Of a DNA stretch of 51,638 bases, positions 7,367-16,531 are shown one piece after another. Made by a program: the position numbers and the translations under genes. Origin of the DNA: CAYPEZ01 sp964622275 (lineage in GTDB: Bacteria; Patescibacteriota; Minisyncoccia; Phycocordibacterales; UBA6899); the NCBI GenBank assembly GCA_964622275.1, contig CAZUMX010000003.1, positions 1 to 51,638 of the forward strand. Direction: 5' to 3'. How positions within the stretch are numbered: position 1 is the stretch's first letter; each line of letters begins with the position of its first letter. The notes below the pieces were generated by a model. That model made no database searches. It saw only the letters and a program-made list of their open reading frames with translations, and was not told the DNA's origin.

Positions 7367-8014
7367 ATGACCCCAAAAGGTATCAGCACAAATCAAATTA
7401 TTTATTGGGGGCTATTTATTCTTATCGCAATCACTGCAACGCAACTTTTGCTCTCATTTATTTCTATTTCTTCCAACGAGAGTAATGTGTTTGTGACACA
7501 GACTGCAATCGAGCGGACCGCACAAAAGCGTACGGGGGTTACCATCCAGACCACGATGGGCGACATTCGCATCAAGCTCTTGACGAAGGTTGCACCAACG
7601 ACAGTGAATAATTTTGTGGCATTTGTCCAAAGCGATTTTTATGTTGGAACAAAAATTCACCGTGTCGCAAAAGATCTGCTTATTGAAGGAGGCGATCCTC
7701 TCTCGAGAGAAGATGAAAAATCTCTTTATGGTACAGGTGGACCAGGTTTCGTCTATCAAGATGAAATTGTTGGGTTGCCAATGGAACGTGGAGTTGTTGC
7801 GATGGCAAATCGTGGAAAGCCTAATACAAACGGAAGCCAGTTTTTCATTGTGGTAAACACCGAAAACGCAAAGGTGCTTGGCAACAAATATACGATTTTT
7901 GGTGAAGTTGAATCTGGAATGGATGTTGTTGATGCAATTGCTGGTGTGTCTACAGACATTGACGGCATCCCCCTTGAGGACATTATTGTAAAGCGTGTCG
8001 TCACTGGGCAATAA
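7367..8014 (+). CDS. Membrane-anchored cyclophilin-type peptidyl-prolyl isomerase
   Basis: 215 residues. One hydrophobic helix near the N-terminus (IIYWGLFILIAITATQLLL) anchors the protein or acts as signal, placing the catalytic domain outside the membrane. The cyclophilin domain (about 58-213) has the catalytic arginine in KIHRVAKDLLIEGGDP, where FHR is the usual form, and the substrate-pocket segment GSQFFIV, with ANRGKPNTNGSQ preceding it. It would catalyse cis-trans isomerisation of proline bonds in exported proteins. The nearest neighbours are HPF upstream and a convergent orphan gene downstream. Confidence 0.92.
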   Translation: MTPKGISTNQIIYWGLFILIAITATQLLLSFISISSNESNVFVTQTAIERTAQKRTGVTIQTTMGDIRIKLLTKVAPTTVNNFVAFVQSDFYVGTKIHRVAKDLLIEGGDPLSREDEKSLYGTGGPGFVYQDEIVGLPMERGVVAMANRGKPNTNGSQFFIVVNTENAKVLGNKYTIFGEVESGMDVVDAIAGVSTDIDGIPLEDIIVKRVVTGQ

Positions 8015-8052
8015 AAAAAGCCGCACAATAAAATAAGCTTCGTTGTGCGGCT
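8013..8052 (-). terminator. Intrinsic terminator for minus-strand orphan
   Basis: A 10-bp perfect stem (8019-8028 with 8043-8052) has its T-run on the minus strand. It overlaps the end of the convergent cyclophilin unit. Confidence 0.85.
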
Positions 8053-8057
8053 ATACG

Positions 8058-8495
8058 TTATTTGCTTTCTGTGAGAAGCACGGGCCAGTCAATGAGAAAG
8101 TTGTATCTTCTCATATACGCAAACACTTGTTTCTTTTCCCTCGACGACCACACCCATATCGCACGCCTGTCTACAAGCACTCGTTCGACAAGCTCTTGCA
8201 GTGCTATGACACGATCTGTAAGTCTGTATTGCAGACAGAGGTTGCGTGCACCCCACACCTGAAGGGAGATGACTTCGTCTATCCGCAGGATGCTTCTCCA
8301 CCACGATGGGTAAGCTGTGAATCCTATGTCGAGGATGGCTCCTTTTGCAGCTCCTTTGATGCGGATTGATTTGTCTCTAGACTGCGAAATCAACAGATCG
8401 AGGTGAGGGTTGTAGTAGATGTGCGGTTTGAAGGGAGGTGCTTCCCGAAGAAGCTCTGTAAGACCCAATGGTCGAAACTCTTCTTTGGTTTCCAC
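8058..8495 (-). CDS. Orphan protein at end of the priA-def-fmt operon
   Basis: 145 residues, not recognised. It is soluble by appearance, with a tryptophan- and arginine-rich middle (YPSWWRSILRIDEVIS) and an alternating basic and hydrophobic C-terminus. The start is GTG at 8495, supported by AGGAG located 7 bases upstream on the minus strand. It lies 67 bases after fmt and just before a strong terminator, so it may be read through from the operon or have its own promoter. No cysteine cluster, signal peptide or membrane segment is visible. Confidence 0.72.
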   Translation of the reverse strand: METKEEFRPLGLTELLREAPPFKPHIYYNPHLDLLISQSRDKSIRIKGAAKGAILDIGFTAYPSWWRSILRIDEVISLQVWGARNLCLQYRLTDRVIALQELVERVLVDRRAIWVWSSREKKQVFAYMRRYNFLIDWPVLLTESK

Positions 8496-8562
8496 GACAC
8501 GTCTCCTTTTTCTTGAGAGGAACTATCTAGATCCAGAAGTTGATCATACTACACATGCAGAA

Positions 8563-9423
8563 CTAATTCTTGTGGATATTCCGCATAAAATCTCCATAAT
8601 TCATCAGTCTTCCTCCTTCTGGCACAATCCTTAGAATATTGAGTTTTCCATCACGAAGCTCGGCATCAACGACTTTTATGCGAAGACGTCTTCCACCTCT
8701 CTCAATAAAAAAGAATGCTCCTGGCCATTCGTCGAAGGCCTGGATTTTTTTGTATATTTTTTGAGGGTCTCCATCTGGGGAAATTTCTCCGTCTGCCTTA
8801 TGTATTTTTTTTGTAAATGTTGCCGCTGTATGATCCTGGGGATAGGGAGTAATCTCTTTGCGTGTCCACCGTGGAAGTGTGTGTGCCAAAAGTTTTCCTC
8901 CTTCACGTGCGAGGGCATCTGTCAGCAGAGAACCTTTTGGTGGCCAGGGATGAACCACAACATCTTGTTGAGCGAGGACTGGGCCATGATCGAGCTCTGC
9001 ATCAAGAAGCATGATGGACACCCCGGTCCCTGTTTCATCGCTGAGAATTGCTGATTCAATAGGGGACGCTCCACGAAATTTTGGTAAAAGAGATGGGTGG
9101 ACATTAATCACGCCAGAGGGAGGAATATCTAAGAGTGCTTGTGGGAGGATTTTTCCATACGCTGCAACGACAAAACAATCCGCATGTTCTTCCCTTAGTC
9201 GTTTGAGGAGTGGCTCGTCGATACGATCCGGTGTTTCAACAGAAATGTTGTGTTCTTTGCCCCATGTATGTACTTCGCTTTGAGTAGGGACAAGGTGCCG
9301 TCCTTGAGGCTTGGGTGGAGTTGTCACAATGAGTGACGGAAGGAGTCCCTCATCCTTGAGCTCATCAAGAACAATGCGTGCGAACCGAGGTGTGCCAAAA
9401 TAGACGAATCGCAGAGGTGTCAT
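8563..9423 (-). CDS. fmt: Methionyl-tRNA formyltransferase
   Basis: 286 residues, slightly shorter than the 310-residue norm. It formylates initiator Met-tRNA using 10-formyltetrahydrofolate. The Rossmann-like catalytic domain begins FVYFGTPRFA, and the active-site motif VINVHPSLLPKFRGASPIE carries the catalytic asparagine and histidine; the third catalytic residue is the aspartate in LLDAELDHGPVL. The C-terminal OB-like domain (from about TFTKKIHKADGEI) is short. The ATG overlaps the stop of def by four bases (ATGA), so the two genes are translationally coupled; the paired formylase and deformylase activities explain the coupling. Confidence 0.95.
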   Translation of the reverse strand: MTPLRFVYFGTPRFARIVLDELKDEGLLPSLIVTTPPKPQGRHLVPTQSEVHTWGKEHNISVETPDRIDEPLLKRLREEHADCFVVAAYGKILPQALLDIPPSGVINVHPSLLPKFRGASPIESAILSDETGTGVSIMLLDAELDHGPVLAQQDVVVHPWPPKGSLLTDALAREGGKLLAHTLPRWTRKEITPYPQDHTAATFTKKIHKADGEISPDGDPQKIYKKIQAFDEWPGAFFFIERGGRRLRIKVVDAELRDGKLNILRIVPEGGRLMNYGDFMRNIHKN

Positions 9424-10022
9424 GTTGTTGACTGTTTAGAGTATTCTGCGGACCCCGCTGTATTTTTTTCAATGGTGTCGGGTATGATTTGTTCGAGATG
9501 TCGGGCATGATCGATAAACAAGATGCCATCAAGATGATCTGTCTCGTGCTGGAATATTTGCGCAAGAAGCCCTGAAGCCCCACGAACAAATTTTTTCCCA
9601 TATTGATCATATGCCTCAATGGTGGCTTTTTCTGCACGGTGTGTTTCGCCATATTGCCAACGCACAGAAAGGCACCCCTCGGGAACCCATCGTCTCCGTT
9701 TTGATAGTTTCATTATCTTGGGATTAATGAATACTAAATCTTCAGGTGGTAAGACAAGATCTCGGTCATCCGTCTCTTCATCGGGGAGAGTGCCATCTTT
9801 TTTAAGGGCGAACACTTTTCTTGACACAACAAAGATGCGGTAGGACGCACCGATTTGCGGTGCAGCGATGGCGACACCATCGTCATGAGACGCAAGTTCT
9901 TTGCTCATATCGCGAATGAGTTTCTGGATCTCTTTTCCGGGTATATCAGCAACTTTTACTGCCTCAGCTTTTTTTCTGAGAACGGGTTGACCTTCTTGAA
10001 CGATGTGTCCTATGCCATACAT
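9420..10022 (-). CDS. def: Peptide deformylase
   Basis: 200 residues. It removes the N-formyl group from new polypeptides. The three conserved motifs are intact: GVAIAAPQIG (motif 1), EGCLSV (motif 2, cysteine metal ligand) and QHETDHLDG (motif 3, HExxH metal ligands and catalytic glutamate). A charged insertion of about 15 residues (LKKDGTLPDEETDDRD) separates motif 1 and motif 2. A TATAAT hexamer read on the minus strand lies 14 bases before the ATG, inside the end of priA, and could add an internal promoter. Coupled to fmt downstream. Confidence 0.96.
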   Translation of the reverse strand: MYGIGHIVQEGQPVLRKKAEAVKVADIPGKEIQKLIRDMSKELASHDDGVAIAAPQIGASYRIFVVSRKVFALKKDGTLPDEETDDRDLVLPPEDLVFINPKIMKLSKRRRWVPEGCLSVRWQYGETHRAEKATIEAYDQYGKKFVRGASGLLAQIFQHETDHLDGILFIDHARHLEQIIPDTIEKNTAGSAEYSKQSTT

Positions 10023-10037
10023 ATTGAATACTTGGGA

Positions 10038-11945
10038 TTATATCAGGCTCTCGGGCTCTACTTGTACCTGGATTTTTTGGGGAAGGTCTTTTAGGGCTTC
10101 AATAAGTTTTGGGTCTGGCCACTTGTCTTTAGGTATTGTCATCATGGCATGAATGCGATAGTCATTCTTAACCTTACTGACAAACCCGGGAAAGACAATA
10201 GGGGAGAATGATGCAAAACGTTTTTGAAGGTCTTCCCCAATCATTTTTACCTGCTCCTTTGATCCCTGGGCACTCAGTTTGATCATGATCGAAAAGGGAG
10301 AATAATTGAATGTTTGTCTTGATGCGCTTTCATGTCGGTACCACTCGAGGATATTTCCTTGGAGTGCCCATTCATACCACGGGAGAGTTGTATCGCGAGT
10401 TTGGATCAAGCACAGATTTGTCACCTTTGCTCGCAGAGTTGCGATGAGGCGGAATACCCGTTCTTCCATGGTGACGTCGGGAATCGTCAGAAGTGATTGC
10501 AGAGAGAGTATTGCGCCGTATGTGACGGGAGTTTCTAAGTATGGGAGCATCATTTCTGTCCCCAAGAGAATTGCGGCAGATGAGTGTTGAAATTCCTCCA
10601 TGAGTTTCCGTGCTTCTTTGTGAGAAGTCAGATGGTCTCGATCAAAGCGGAATATTTTTATGTGAGGTACTTCTTTTTTAATAATCTCTTCAGCTCGATC
10701 AAGTCCAATCCCTAGCGGCATCAGTCTCCATGATGTACATTCGCGACACCGCTCGGCTGCAGAGCGTTTTTCACCACATCGATGACAGAGAAAAACATTC
10801 TCTTTATCTGTGTGGGCACCTTTCCCATGCATGTAGAGCACAACAGGAGATGAGCATCTCGTGCAGAGGACGACAGTCCCGCAGTCCCCGCAGACTGTCT
10901 GCGACGCATATCCTTTGCGAGCGCCAAGGATTGCCATATGTCCTCCACGGTCATGGACGGAATGAACGAGTGACAGAAGCTGTGGAGACAAAAGCGTTGC
11001 GGCACCAATGGCAGGCTGTTCTTTTTTTGAGACATCCACAAGTTCTGCGCGAGCAGGGGAGACAATGCGAAATTTTGATTTAACGAGTGGTTGGAGCTCT
11101 CCGTGTTCTTCTCTCCACAATGTTTCCATGCGCAAGAATTGATCACCAAAAATGCATCGTGCGCCAACATGCTTTGCAAGAATCTCAGCAGCTTTGCGAT
11201 AGTCGAGATACGGACGAAACAATGCTTTGTATCCGGATGCACTTTCTCTTTCAACAATAATTGTTCCAATGTCTCCTCGTGGAAGCGATAGCGCATGCGG
11301 TGTGCCCAGGATGAGCACAGGATGTTCATGATGCAGCGCTTTTTCCCACGCATTGAGGAGTTTTTTTGGAGTCATCCCTCCATGAATAATGTGAGTGTAA
11401 TCACTGATTCCACGATCGATCTTTGTGTTCCATAGATCAATATCTTGGATTGATGGAAGTAAAAAAAGTACTGATCGCTTTCGCGCAAATTCTTCCCGAA
11501 TAATACTTTTATAAAGGGCGATGCGTTCCTCTAGATCACTCTGGAGAACATAATGTTCTCCGCGTGTATGATCTAATGTTTGTGTCTTTGGTCTCTCTGG
11601 TCTTGCGCGGAGGATGGGGGTCGGGACGAGGGATGCCAAGACGCTCCCCGGTGTTCCCACATACCATGTCGCAAGTTCCTCGAGAGTTGTCATGAGTTCT
11701 GGAAGAAACACCTGACTTCCGGTCGGAGACTTGAGAACTTTCATGGTAAACCCAAGTTGTTTGATCTGAGCTTTTTCACCTTCAGCATGTCTGCATTCCC
11801 ATACGAGTGCTGGGGTGCTCGTACTTCGAACAGGAACATGTATAACCGCCCCACGCTCTATCGAGGTGGGCGAAATATATGTGAGTGACTCGAGTGGGTT
11901 TCCCCGCGAGATGGGGATGACTGACAGGAGATACATACAAAACAT
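10038..11945 (-). CDS. priA: PriA-like primosomal protein without ATPase motifs
   Basis: About 635 residues from ATG 11945 (another ATG is at 11936; an open frame continues upstream to 12104). PriA is the replication-restart helicase, and the layout is recognisable: an N-terminal DNA 3'-end-binding segment (ISPTSIERGAVIHVPVRS), helicase lobes, and an intact zinc region with eight cysteines (CGDC, CTRC, CHRC, CREC). Normal enzymes have GVTGSGKTE for ATP binding; here the aligned stretch reads YVLQSDLEERI. DEEH of Walker B is replaced by ERESASGYK, and the GRAGR arginine motif reads LIATLRAK. I infer a structural, non-ATPase role. The gene heads the priA-def-fmt operon and is divergent from murA. 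Confidence 0.85.
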   Translation of the reverse strand: MFCMYLLSVIPISRGNPLESLTYISPTSIERGAVIHVPVRSTSTPALVWECRHAEGEKAQIKQLGFTMKVLKSPTGSQVFLPELMTTLEELATWYVGTPGSVLASLVPTPILRARPERPKTQTLDHTRGEHYVLQSDLEERIALYKSIIREEFARKRSVLFLLPSIQDIDLWNTKIDRGISDYTHIIHGGMTPKKLLNAWEKALHHEHPVLILGTPHALSLPRGDIGTIIVERESASGYKALFRPYLDYRKAAEILAKHVGARCIFGDQFLRMETLWREEHGELQPLVKSKFRIVSPARAELVDVSKKEQPAIGAATLLSPQLLSLVHSVHDRGGHMAILGARKGYASQTVCGDCGTVVLCTRCSSPVVLYMHGKGAHTDKENVFLCHRCGEKRSAAERCRECTSWRLMPLGIGLDRAEEIIKKEVPHIKIFRFDRDHLTSHKEARKLMEEFQHSSAAILLGTEMMLPYLETPVTYGAILSLQSLLTIPDVTMEERVFRLIATLRAKVTNLCLIQTRDTTLPWYEWALQGNILEWYRHESASRQTFNYSPFSIMIKLSAQGSKEQVKMIGEDLQKRFASFSPIVFPGFVSKVKNDYRIHAMMTIPKDKWPDPKLIEALKDLPQKIQVQVEPESLI

Positions 11946-12012
11946 TGTAACAGAAAATGCGAGTACTTTTCCTCTGGCTTTTTGGGCATTTTGTGCCACA
12001 ATAATGGAGTCT

Positions 12013-13314
12013 ATGGCTGAAGTTTTTGTCGTTTCGGGGTTAGCCGGAAAAAAAATACTCAAAGGCTCTATCCCAGTTCGTGGAGCAAAAAACGCTGCTC
12101 TCAAGATGCTTTCTGCGAGCTTGCTATTCTCTGGAGATGTGTCGTATGAGCGAGTTCCAATGATTGAGGATATTCATCGACTTCTCGACCTGCTGAAAAA
12201 ATCTGGGATTACGAGTGCAATAGAAAAAAATAAAAAACAGGGAGATGTCACCCTTACACTCTCTGTCCCTCGAGCCGTGAACTCTACGCTTGATCGCGAA
12301 ATAGCAAAACGCTTACGTGCATCTATTGTGCTCACGGGGCCAATGCTTGCACGAATGAAAAAAGTGAGTTTCCCGCACCCTGGCGGTTGTGTCATTGGGG
12401 AGCGGCCAATTGATCTTTTCCTTGAGGGATATCAAGCAATGGGTGCGCATATCGCCATAAAAAAAGGGATGTATGTGATCACTGCGCCAAAAAGTGGACT
12501 GAAAGGAGCATCGCTCTTTTTTAGGACACCGAGTGTTACGGGAACAGAAACATTTCTTATGGCTGCGGTCCTTGCGCAGGGGACCACCGTCATTGCCAAC
12601 GCAGCGATGGAACCTGAAATCGTCGCACTTGCTGAATGGCTCAACGACTGCGGCGCAGACATCATAGGTGCGGGGACGCCGACAATCACTATTCGTGGTG
12701 GTGGGCTACTTGTTGCTCGAAAAAAAGGGGTTATTGTTCCTGATCGTATTGAAGCAGGAAGTTTCCTCATTCTTGGTGCGCTTCTTGCAAAAGATCTTCG
12801 TGTGACTGATTGCGAGCCAGCGCACCTTGAGTCTTTGATTTCGTCGCTCCGCCATGCGGGTGTTTCATGCGAAGTCTCTGAAGAAAAGAAAGAAATCCGT
12901 GTTCGAGCTCCTAAGAATCCGACGGCTGTCTCAATTAAAACTCATGAGTATCCTGGATTTCCCACTGACCTCCAAGCACCAATGACGATCTTTCTTACCC
13001 AGGCAAAGGGAGAGAGTCTTGTCTTTGAGACTATTTTTGAAGGACGCTTGTCCTATGTCGACTCACTCGTCCGTATGGGGGCGAATATCAAAACCATGGA
13101 TCCACATCGTGTACTCGTCTCCGGCCCCACACCGCTTCGAGGAAAACTTCTTGAGAGTCCAGATCTTCGAGCGGGCCTTGCGTATGTGATTGCCGCAGCG
13201 GTCGCAAGTGGAGAGTCTGTGATTCATCAGGTGTACAATATTGATCGTGGATATGAGCACATCGAAAAACGGTTATCAGCAATAGGTCTACATATCAGAC
13301 GAAGTAGTATTTGA
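12013..13314 (+). CDS. murA: UDP-N-acetylglucosamine 1-carboxyvinyltransferase
   Basis: 433 residues, close to the usual 420. It catalyses the first committed step of peptidoglycan synthesis, adding enolpyruvate from PEP to UDP-GlcNAc. Visible residues: the K-N pair in PVRGAKNAALKML, the catalytic cysteine in HPGGCVIGERPIDL (the residue alkylated by fosfomycin, so sensitivity is predicted), the aspartate in YPGFPTDLQAP and the arginine in SPDLRAGLAYVIAA. The start at 12013 is chosen because it gives the family N-terminus; 12004 is an in-frame alternative. CACAAT at 11997-12002 ends 10 bases upstream and there is no proper Shine-Dalgarno spacing. Divergent from priA. Confidence 0.95.
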   Translation: MAEVFVVSGLAGKKILKGSIPVRGAKNAALKMLSASLLFSGDVSYERVPMIEDIHRLLDLLKKSGITSAIEKNKKQGDVTLTLSVPRAVNSTLDREIAKRLRASIVLTGPMLARMKKVSFPHPGGCVIGERPIDLFLEGYQAMGAHIAIKKGMYVITAPKSGLKGASLFFRTPSVTGTETFLMAAVLAQGTTVIANAAMEPEIVALAEWLNDCGADIIGAGTPTITIRGGGLLVARKKGVIVPDRIEAGSFLILGALLAKDLRVTDCEPAHLESLISSLRHAGVSCEVSEEKKEIRVRAPKNPTAVSIKTHEYPGFPTDLQAPMTIFLTQAKGESLVFETIFEGRLSYVDSLVRMGANIKTMDPHRVLVSGPTPLRGKLLESPDLRAGLAYVIAAAVASGESVIHQVYNIDRGYEHIEKRLSAIGLHIRRSSI

Positions 13315-13323
13315 TCTTCTACA

Positions 13324-15372
13324 ATGATTACCCCTGAGCTCCTTGATTTTATTGAAGCAGAACTCGCCGCCGGTCAAAGCCGAGAGGAACTTTTTCGCCT
13401 CTTGAAAGAGGGAGGCGGGTGGACGAATGTTGATGTAGAAGAAGCGCTTGCTGCTCTCGAAAAGCGTAAACGTCCAGTCTCTATTGCAGACATGAAAGCC
13501 ACATCAGCTCCGACCGTACGCCCGACACTCAACCCCACTCCCAAGCCAGTGCCCCCTCCCATTGTTCCTGAACCGGCTATACGTGTTGGGGAAGTTCTTC
13601 CTTTGGAAGCATCTCCAAAGCCATATGCGCAATCAGTTTCCACGGAAACAATATCCATTGCGCCCGCTTATCAAAAGGAATCAACGACACACGCAGCACC
13701 CGTTGAGCACGTCCCAGTTGAGGTCGTTGCCTCCATACAACCTGCTCAGCCGGTCACTAATGAGCAGCACGCACCAATCCCTCCTATTCTTTCTCGACCA
13801 GAAATTCCAACCCCAGTTCTTCGAGCGAGTGCTCCTGTCTCCATGCAAGGAGTACCAATTGGAACGACGATGCGGATGCAAGAATCAGTTCCCGCCCCAG
13901 TTGTCCCGACAGCTTCAATGCCAGGGGCTTCTCTTCGAATGGCGGCTCCACGCAGCAAAAAAATCTTCGTCATACTCGCTGCGCTTATGTTCACAGTACT
14001 GATCGGTATTGGGGCCTTTGTGCTCTTCAAAGGACTTTCTCCAGCAAATGATAAAACGTTGGCAACCATGTATGCATCAATCCCTGGAATTCAAAGCGTT
14101 CGATACAACGGCGAAACGACAATGCAGTTTAGTGGGTCCGTTGAAGACTCTATAAAAGCCGGATTTCCTACGGGGTACACAGGATCGGCAAAAGTTGCGC
14201 TCAAGTATGAAGGCCGATCAGATCTTTCAAAGGGTATGGATGGTGTGCACCAGTTTGGCATTACGGCAGATCTTCGCTCTGGAGATGCCGCATTAACGGT
14301 CAATTCATCTGTTGAGGTCCGCATCATCGGAGATACCTATTATTTGAAAGTCACGAACCCTCCCCAGATTCAAGATATCGATCTTTCTCGCCTCAATACA
14401 TACTGGATTGCGATTACGCCTTCAGATATTGCTGAGTATTTTGGTGCATCCCCAGCTGAGCAAACTGACTCATATGGTGTGTTTGGTGGGGCAGCAACGA
14501 CAAGCCCAACATTTCGAGGTCTCTTGAATCAATACCCACCGTTTACTTCTGTTGACCGGATTGGGGAAGAAGATGTCGCTGGAGCGCACACGATTCACTA
14601 TCGATTTGTCGGAAATGCAGACAATCTTCTTCGTCTTTTGGGTTATGTGATCGGGGAGGCTCAAGGAGTTCCATTTGAAGCACGAGAAGATACCATTGCC
14701 AACCTGCGAGCACTTCTTGCGACACTCTCGGGAGATATATGGATAGATTCGACATCGTTCCTGCCACGTAAGCTTGTTCTCCGTCAGCCACTTTCCGGAA
14801 CAGTTTCAGGTATAGCACTCAATGGATCGATAGATTCTGAAAATTTGTATAGTGAGTATAATGGGACTGTCTCAGTCTCTGCACCTCGCCCTGTTCTTAC
14901 CTACAAAGAATTTGCAGAAGACGTTCGTCGTCAATCAGAGCGTGCAAAAGCAACAGGCGATCAACGCCGCATTTATGACGCAGAAGATATTGCATCTGCA
15001 CTCGAGGTGTACCGCGCAAACCACGATGATCGGTATCCTGTCCTTCTTGACGAACTTGTCACTGGCGGTCTTTTGAAATCACTTCCAACCGATCCAGATG
15101 GTGGAGCATATCTCTATATGCCAATCACAGAGAAAGGGAAGACATCAAAAAAGTTTTTGTGCACCGCAACGTCAACGACATGTACATATTTTCACCTCGG
15201 GGTGACATTATCGACCTCCAGTAGCGAAGTGTTATCTCAAGACAGCGATCTCACAAGCGAAATCATTTCAGGTGCTGACTCAAAAGGTTGCGCAAAAGAG
15301 GCAGACAAATCGTGTTACGACATTACTCCTGTGCTCCGCACTGCTTCAGCATCCTCGACGAGCACTCGGTAG
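13324..15372 (+). CDS. Single-pass membrane protein with proline-rich cytoplasmic arm and pilin-like C-terminus
   Basis: 682 residues, not assigned to one known family. Residues 1-47 form a small helical domain (LLDFIEAELAAGQSREELFRLLKE...WTNVDVEEALAALEK) resembling N-terminal modules seen on many Patescibacteria membrane proteins. Residues 50-210 are a proline/valine-rich linker. One transmembrane helix lies at about 213-236. The outer part (240-530) looks like a beta-rich lipoprotein-style domain. Residues about 545-640 resemble the C-terminal half of GspG-type pseudopilins (RRIYDAEDIASALEVYRANH, then LPTDPDGGAYLY). It lies between murA and mreB1 on one strand, so a role in the envelope is possible. 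Function unknown. Confidence 0.8.
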   Translation: MITPELLDFIEAELAAGQSREELFRLLKEGGGWTNVDVEEALAALEKRKRPVSIADMKATSAPTVRPTLNPTPKPVPPPIVPEPAIRVGEVLPLEASPKPYAQSVSTETISIAPAYQKESTTHAAPVEHVPVEVVASIQPAQPVTNEQHAPIPPILSRPEIPTPVLRASAPVSMQGVPIGTTMRMQESVPAPVVPTASMPGASLRMAAPRSKKIFVILAALMFTVLIGIGAFVLFKGLSPANDKTLATMYASIPGIQSVRYNGETTMQFSGSVEDSIKAGFPTGYTGSAKVALKYEGRSDLSKGMDGVHQFGITADLRSGDAALTVNSSVEVRIIGDTYYLKVTNPPQIQDIDLSRLNTYWIAITPSDIAEYFGASPAEQTDSYGVFGGAATTSPTFRGLLNQYPPFTSVDRIGEEDVAGAHTIHYRFVGNADNLLRLLGYVIGEAQGVPFEAREDTIANLRALLATLSGDIWIDSTSFLPRKLVLRQPLSGTVSGIALNGSIDSENLYSEYNGTVSVSAPRPVLTYKEFAEDVRRQSERAKATGDQRRIYDAEDIASALEVYRANHDDRYPVLLDELVTGGLLKSLPTDPDGGAYLYMPITEKGKTSKKFLCTATSTTCTYFHLGVTLSTSSSEVLSQDSDLTSEIISGADSKGCAKEADKSCYDITPVLRTASASSTSTR

Positions 15373-15428
15373 TCTCGTTTGAGGGCCTTTGCCCGAGAGG
15401 CTCTTTTGTGCTTCAATAGGCCCTATCT

Positions 15429-16442
15429 ATGGGCCTCTTTACGACCAAACTCGGAATCGACCTTGGGACCGCAAATACCCTGGTCTTTATGCCTGGGAAG
15501 GGTATCGTGCTTAACGAGCCTTCTGTTGTCGCTGTCTCTGAACAAGATAACCGTATTCTTGCTGTCGGCCTTGCCGCAAAAGAAATGATCGGTCGAACGC
15601 CGGACAACATCATCGCGTATCGCCCCATGCGTAATGGTGTGATTGCTGACTATCGTGTGACCGAGGCCATGCTCCGATATTTCATCGATAAAGCGATGGG
15701 AGCCTTTCGTATCTTCAAGCCAGAAGTGATGGTGTCGGTTCCCGCAGGTGTGACATCGACAGAGCGTCGCGCTGTCGTTGAGGCGGCGATTCGTGCTGGT
15801 GCCAAAAATGCGTATGTCGTGAAGGAGCCTATTCTTGCTGCTATTGGTGCAGGGATTCCTATTCACGAAGCACAGGGACATATGATTGTCGATATTGGCG
15901 GAGGAACGACTGACGTCGCAGTGATTTCTCTTGGAGGAATCGTGTCGTCGACGTCAGTGAAGTGCGCAGGTGATCGCATTGATCAGGCAATCGCTGACTA
16001 TATTAAGAAGACATTTAATCTCGCAATTGGTGATAAGACCGCAGAAGATATTAAAGTGAAAATTGGTTCAGCGGTGCCAATGGATGAAGAACTCTCGATT
16101 GTGATTAAAGGACGCGACTTCATTCAGGGGCTTCCACGGTCCGTTCAGATTTCAACGAACGAGATTGTGAAGGCTATTGATAAAGAACTTCGTGAGATGG
16201 TGAAAGCCATTAAAGACGTGCTCCAAGAAACACCACCTGAACTCTCGAGCGACATCATTGACAACGGTATCATGATGACGGGCGGGTCGTCGCAATTACG
16301 TAATCTCCCAGAGCTTGTGTTTCGACGCACGGGAGTGAAAGCGATACTCGCAGATGATGCGTTGTACTGCGTGGCGAAGGGGACGGGGATTGCGCTGGAA
16401 CATCTGGACACCTACAAGAAAACCATCATCGCCAAGCGATAG
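15429..16442 (+). CDS. mreB: Rod-shape protein MreB, first paralogue
   Basis: 337 residues, full length. MreB is the actin-like ATPase that guides lateral wall synthesis. Phosphate and adenosine loops are visible: LGIDLGTANTLVF at the N-terminus, HMIVDIGGGTTDVAVISLGG in the middle, and IMMTGGSSQLRNLPEL near the C-terminus. It begins directly with MGLFTTKLGIDLG and so lacks the amphipathic N-terminal helix (FEKWRAMF type) that the second paralogue has. It is not next to mreC; it follows the large membrane protein instead. A second mreB at 21744 begins the mreBCD-mrdA operon. Confidence 0.95.
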   Translation: MGLFTTKLGIDLGTANTLVFMPGKGIVLNEPSVVAVSEQDNRILAVGLAAKEMIGRTPDNIIAYRPMRNGVIADYRVTEAMLRYFIDKAMGAFRIFKPEVMVSVPAGVTSTERRAVVEAAIRAGAKNAYVVKEPILAAIGAGIPIHEAQGHMIVDIGGGTTDVAVISLGGIVSSTSVKCAGDRIDQAIADYIKKTFNLAIGDKTAEDIKVKIGSAVPMDEELSIVIKGRDFIQGLPRSVQISTNEIVKAIDKELREMVKAIKDVLQETPPELSSDIIDNGIMMTGGSSQLRNLPELVFRRTGVKAILADDALYCVAKGTGIALEHLDTYKKTIIAKR

Positions 16443-16458
16443 GCTTTAGTGTGTATTC

Positions 16459-16498
16459 AAAAAAATAAAAAGGGCCAGCCACATGATGTAGCTGGCCC
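16459..16498 (-). terminator. Intrinsic terminator, mainly for minus-strand gene
   Basis: An 8-bp G-C rich stem (16472-16479 with 16491-16498) is followed on the minus strand by a long T-rich tract (16459-16471). On the plus strand the tail is weaker, but it may also end mreB1 transcription. Confidence 0.85.
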
Positions 16499-16531
16499 CG
16501 TGTTCTTTTGGTTATTTTTCAGAAGAGATTG

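Noticed and set aside
10721..11353. 210-residue minus-strand frame inside priA
   Set aside because: A different frame on the same strand as priA, where the zinc-cysteine pattern proves the priA frame is the coding one.
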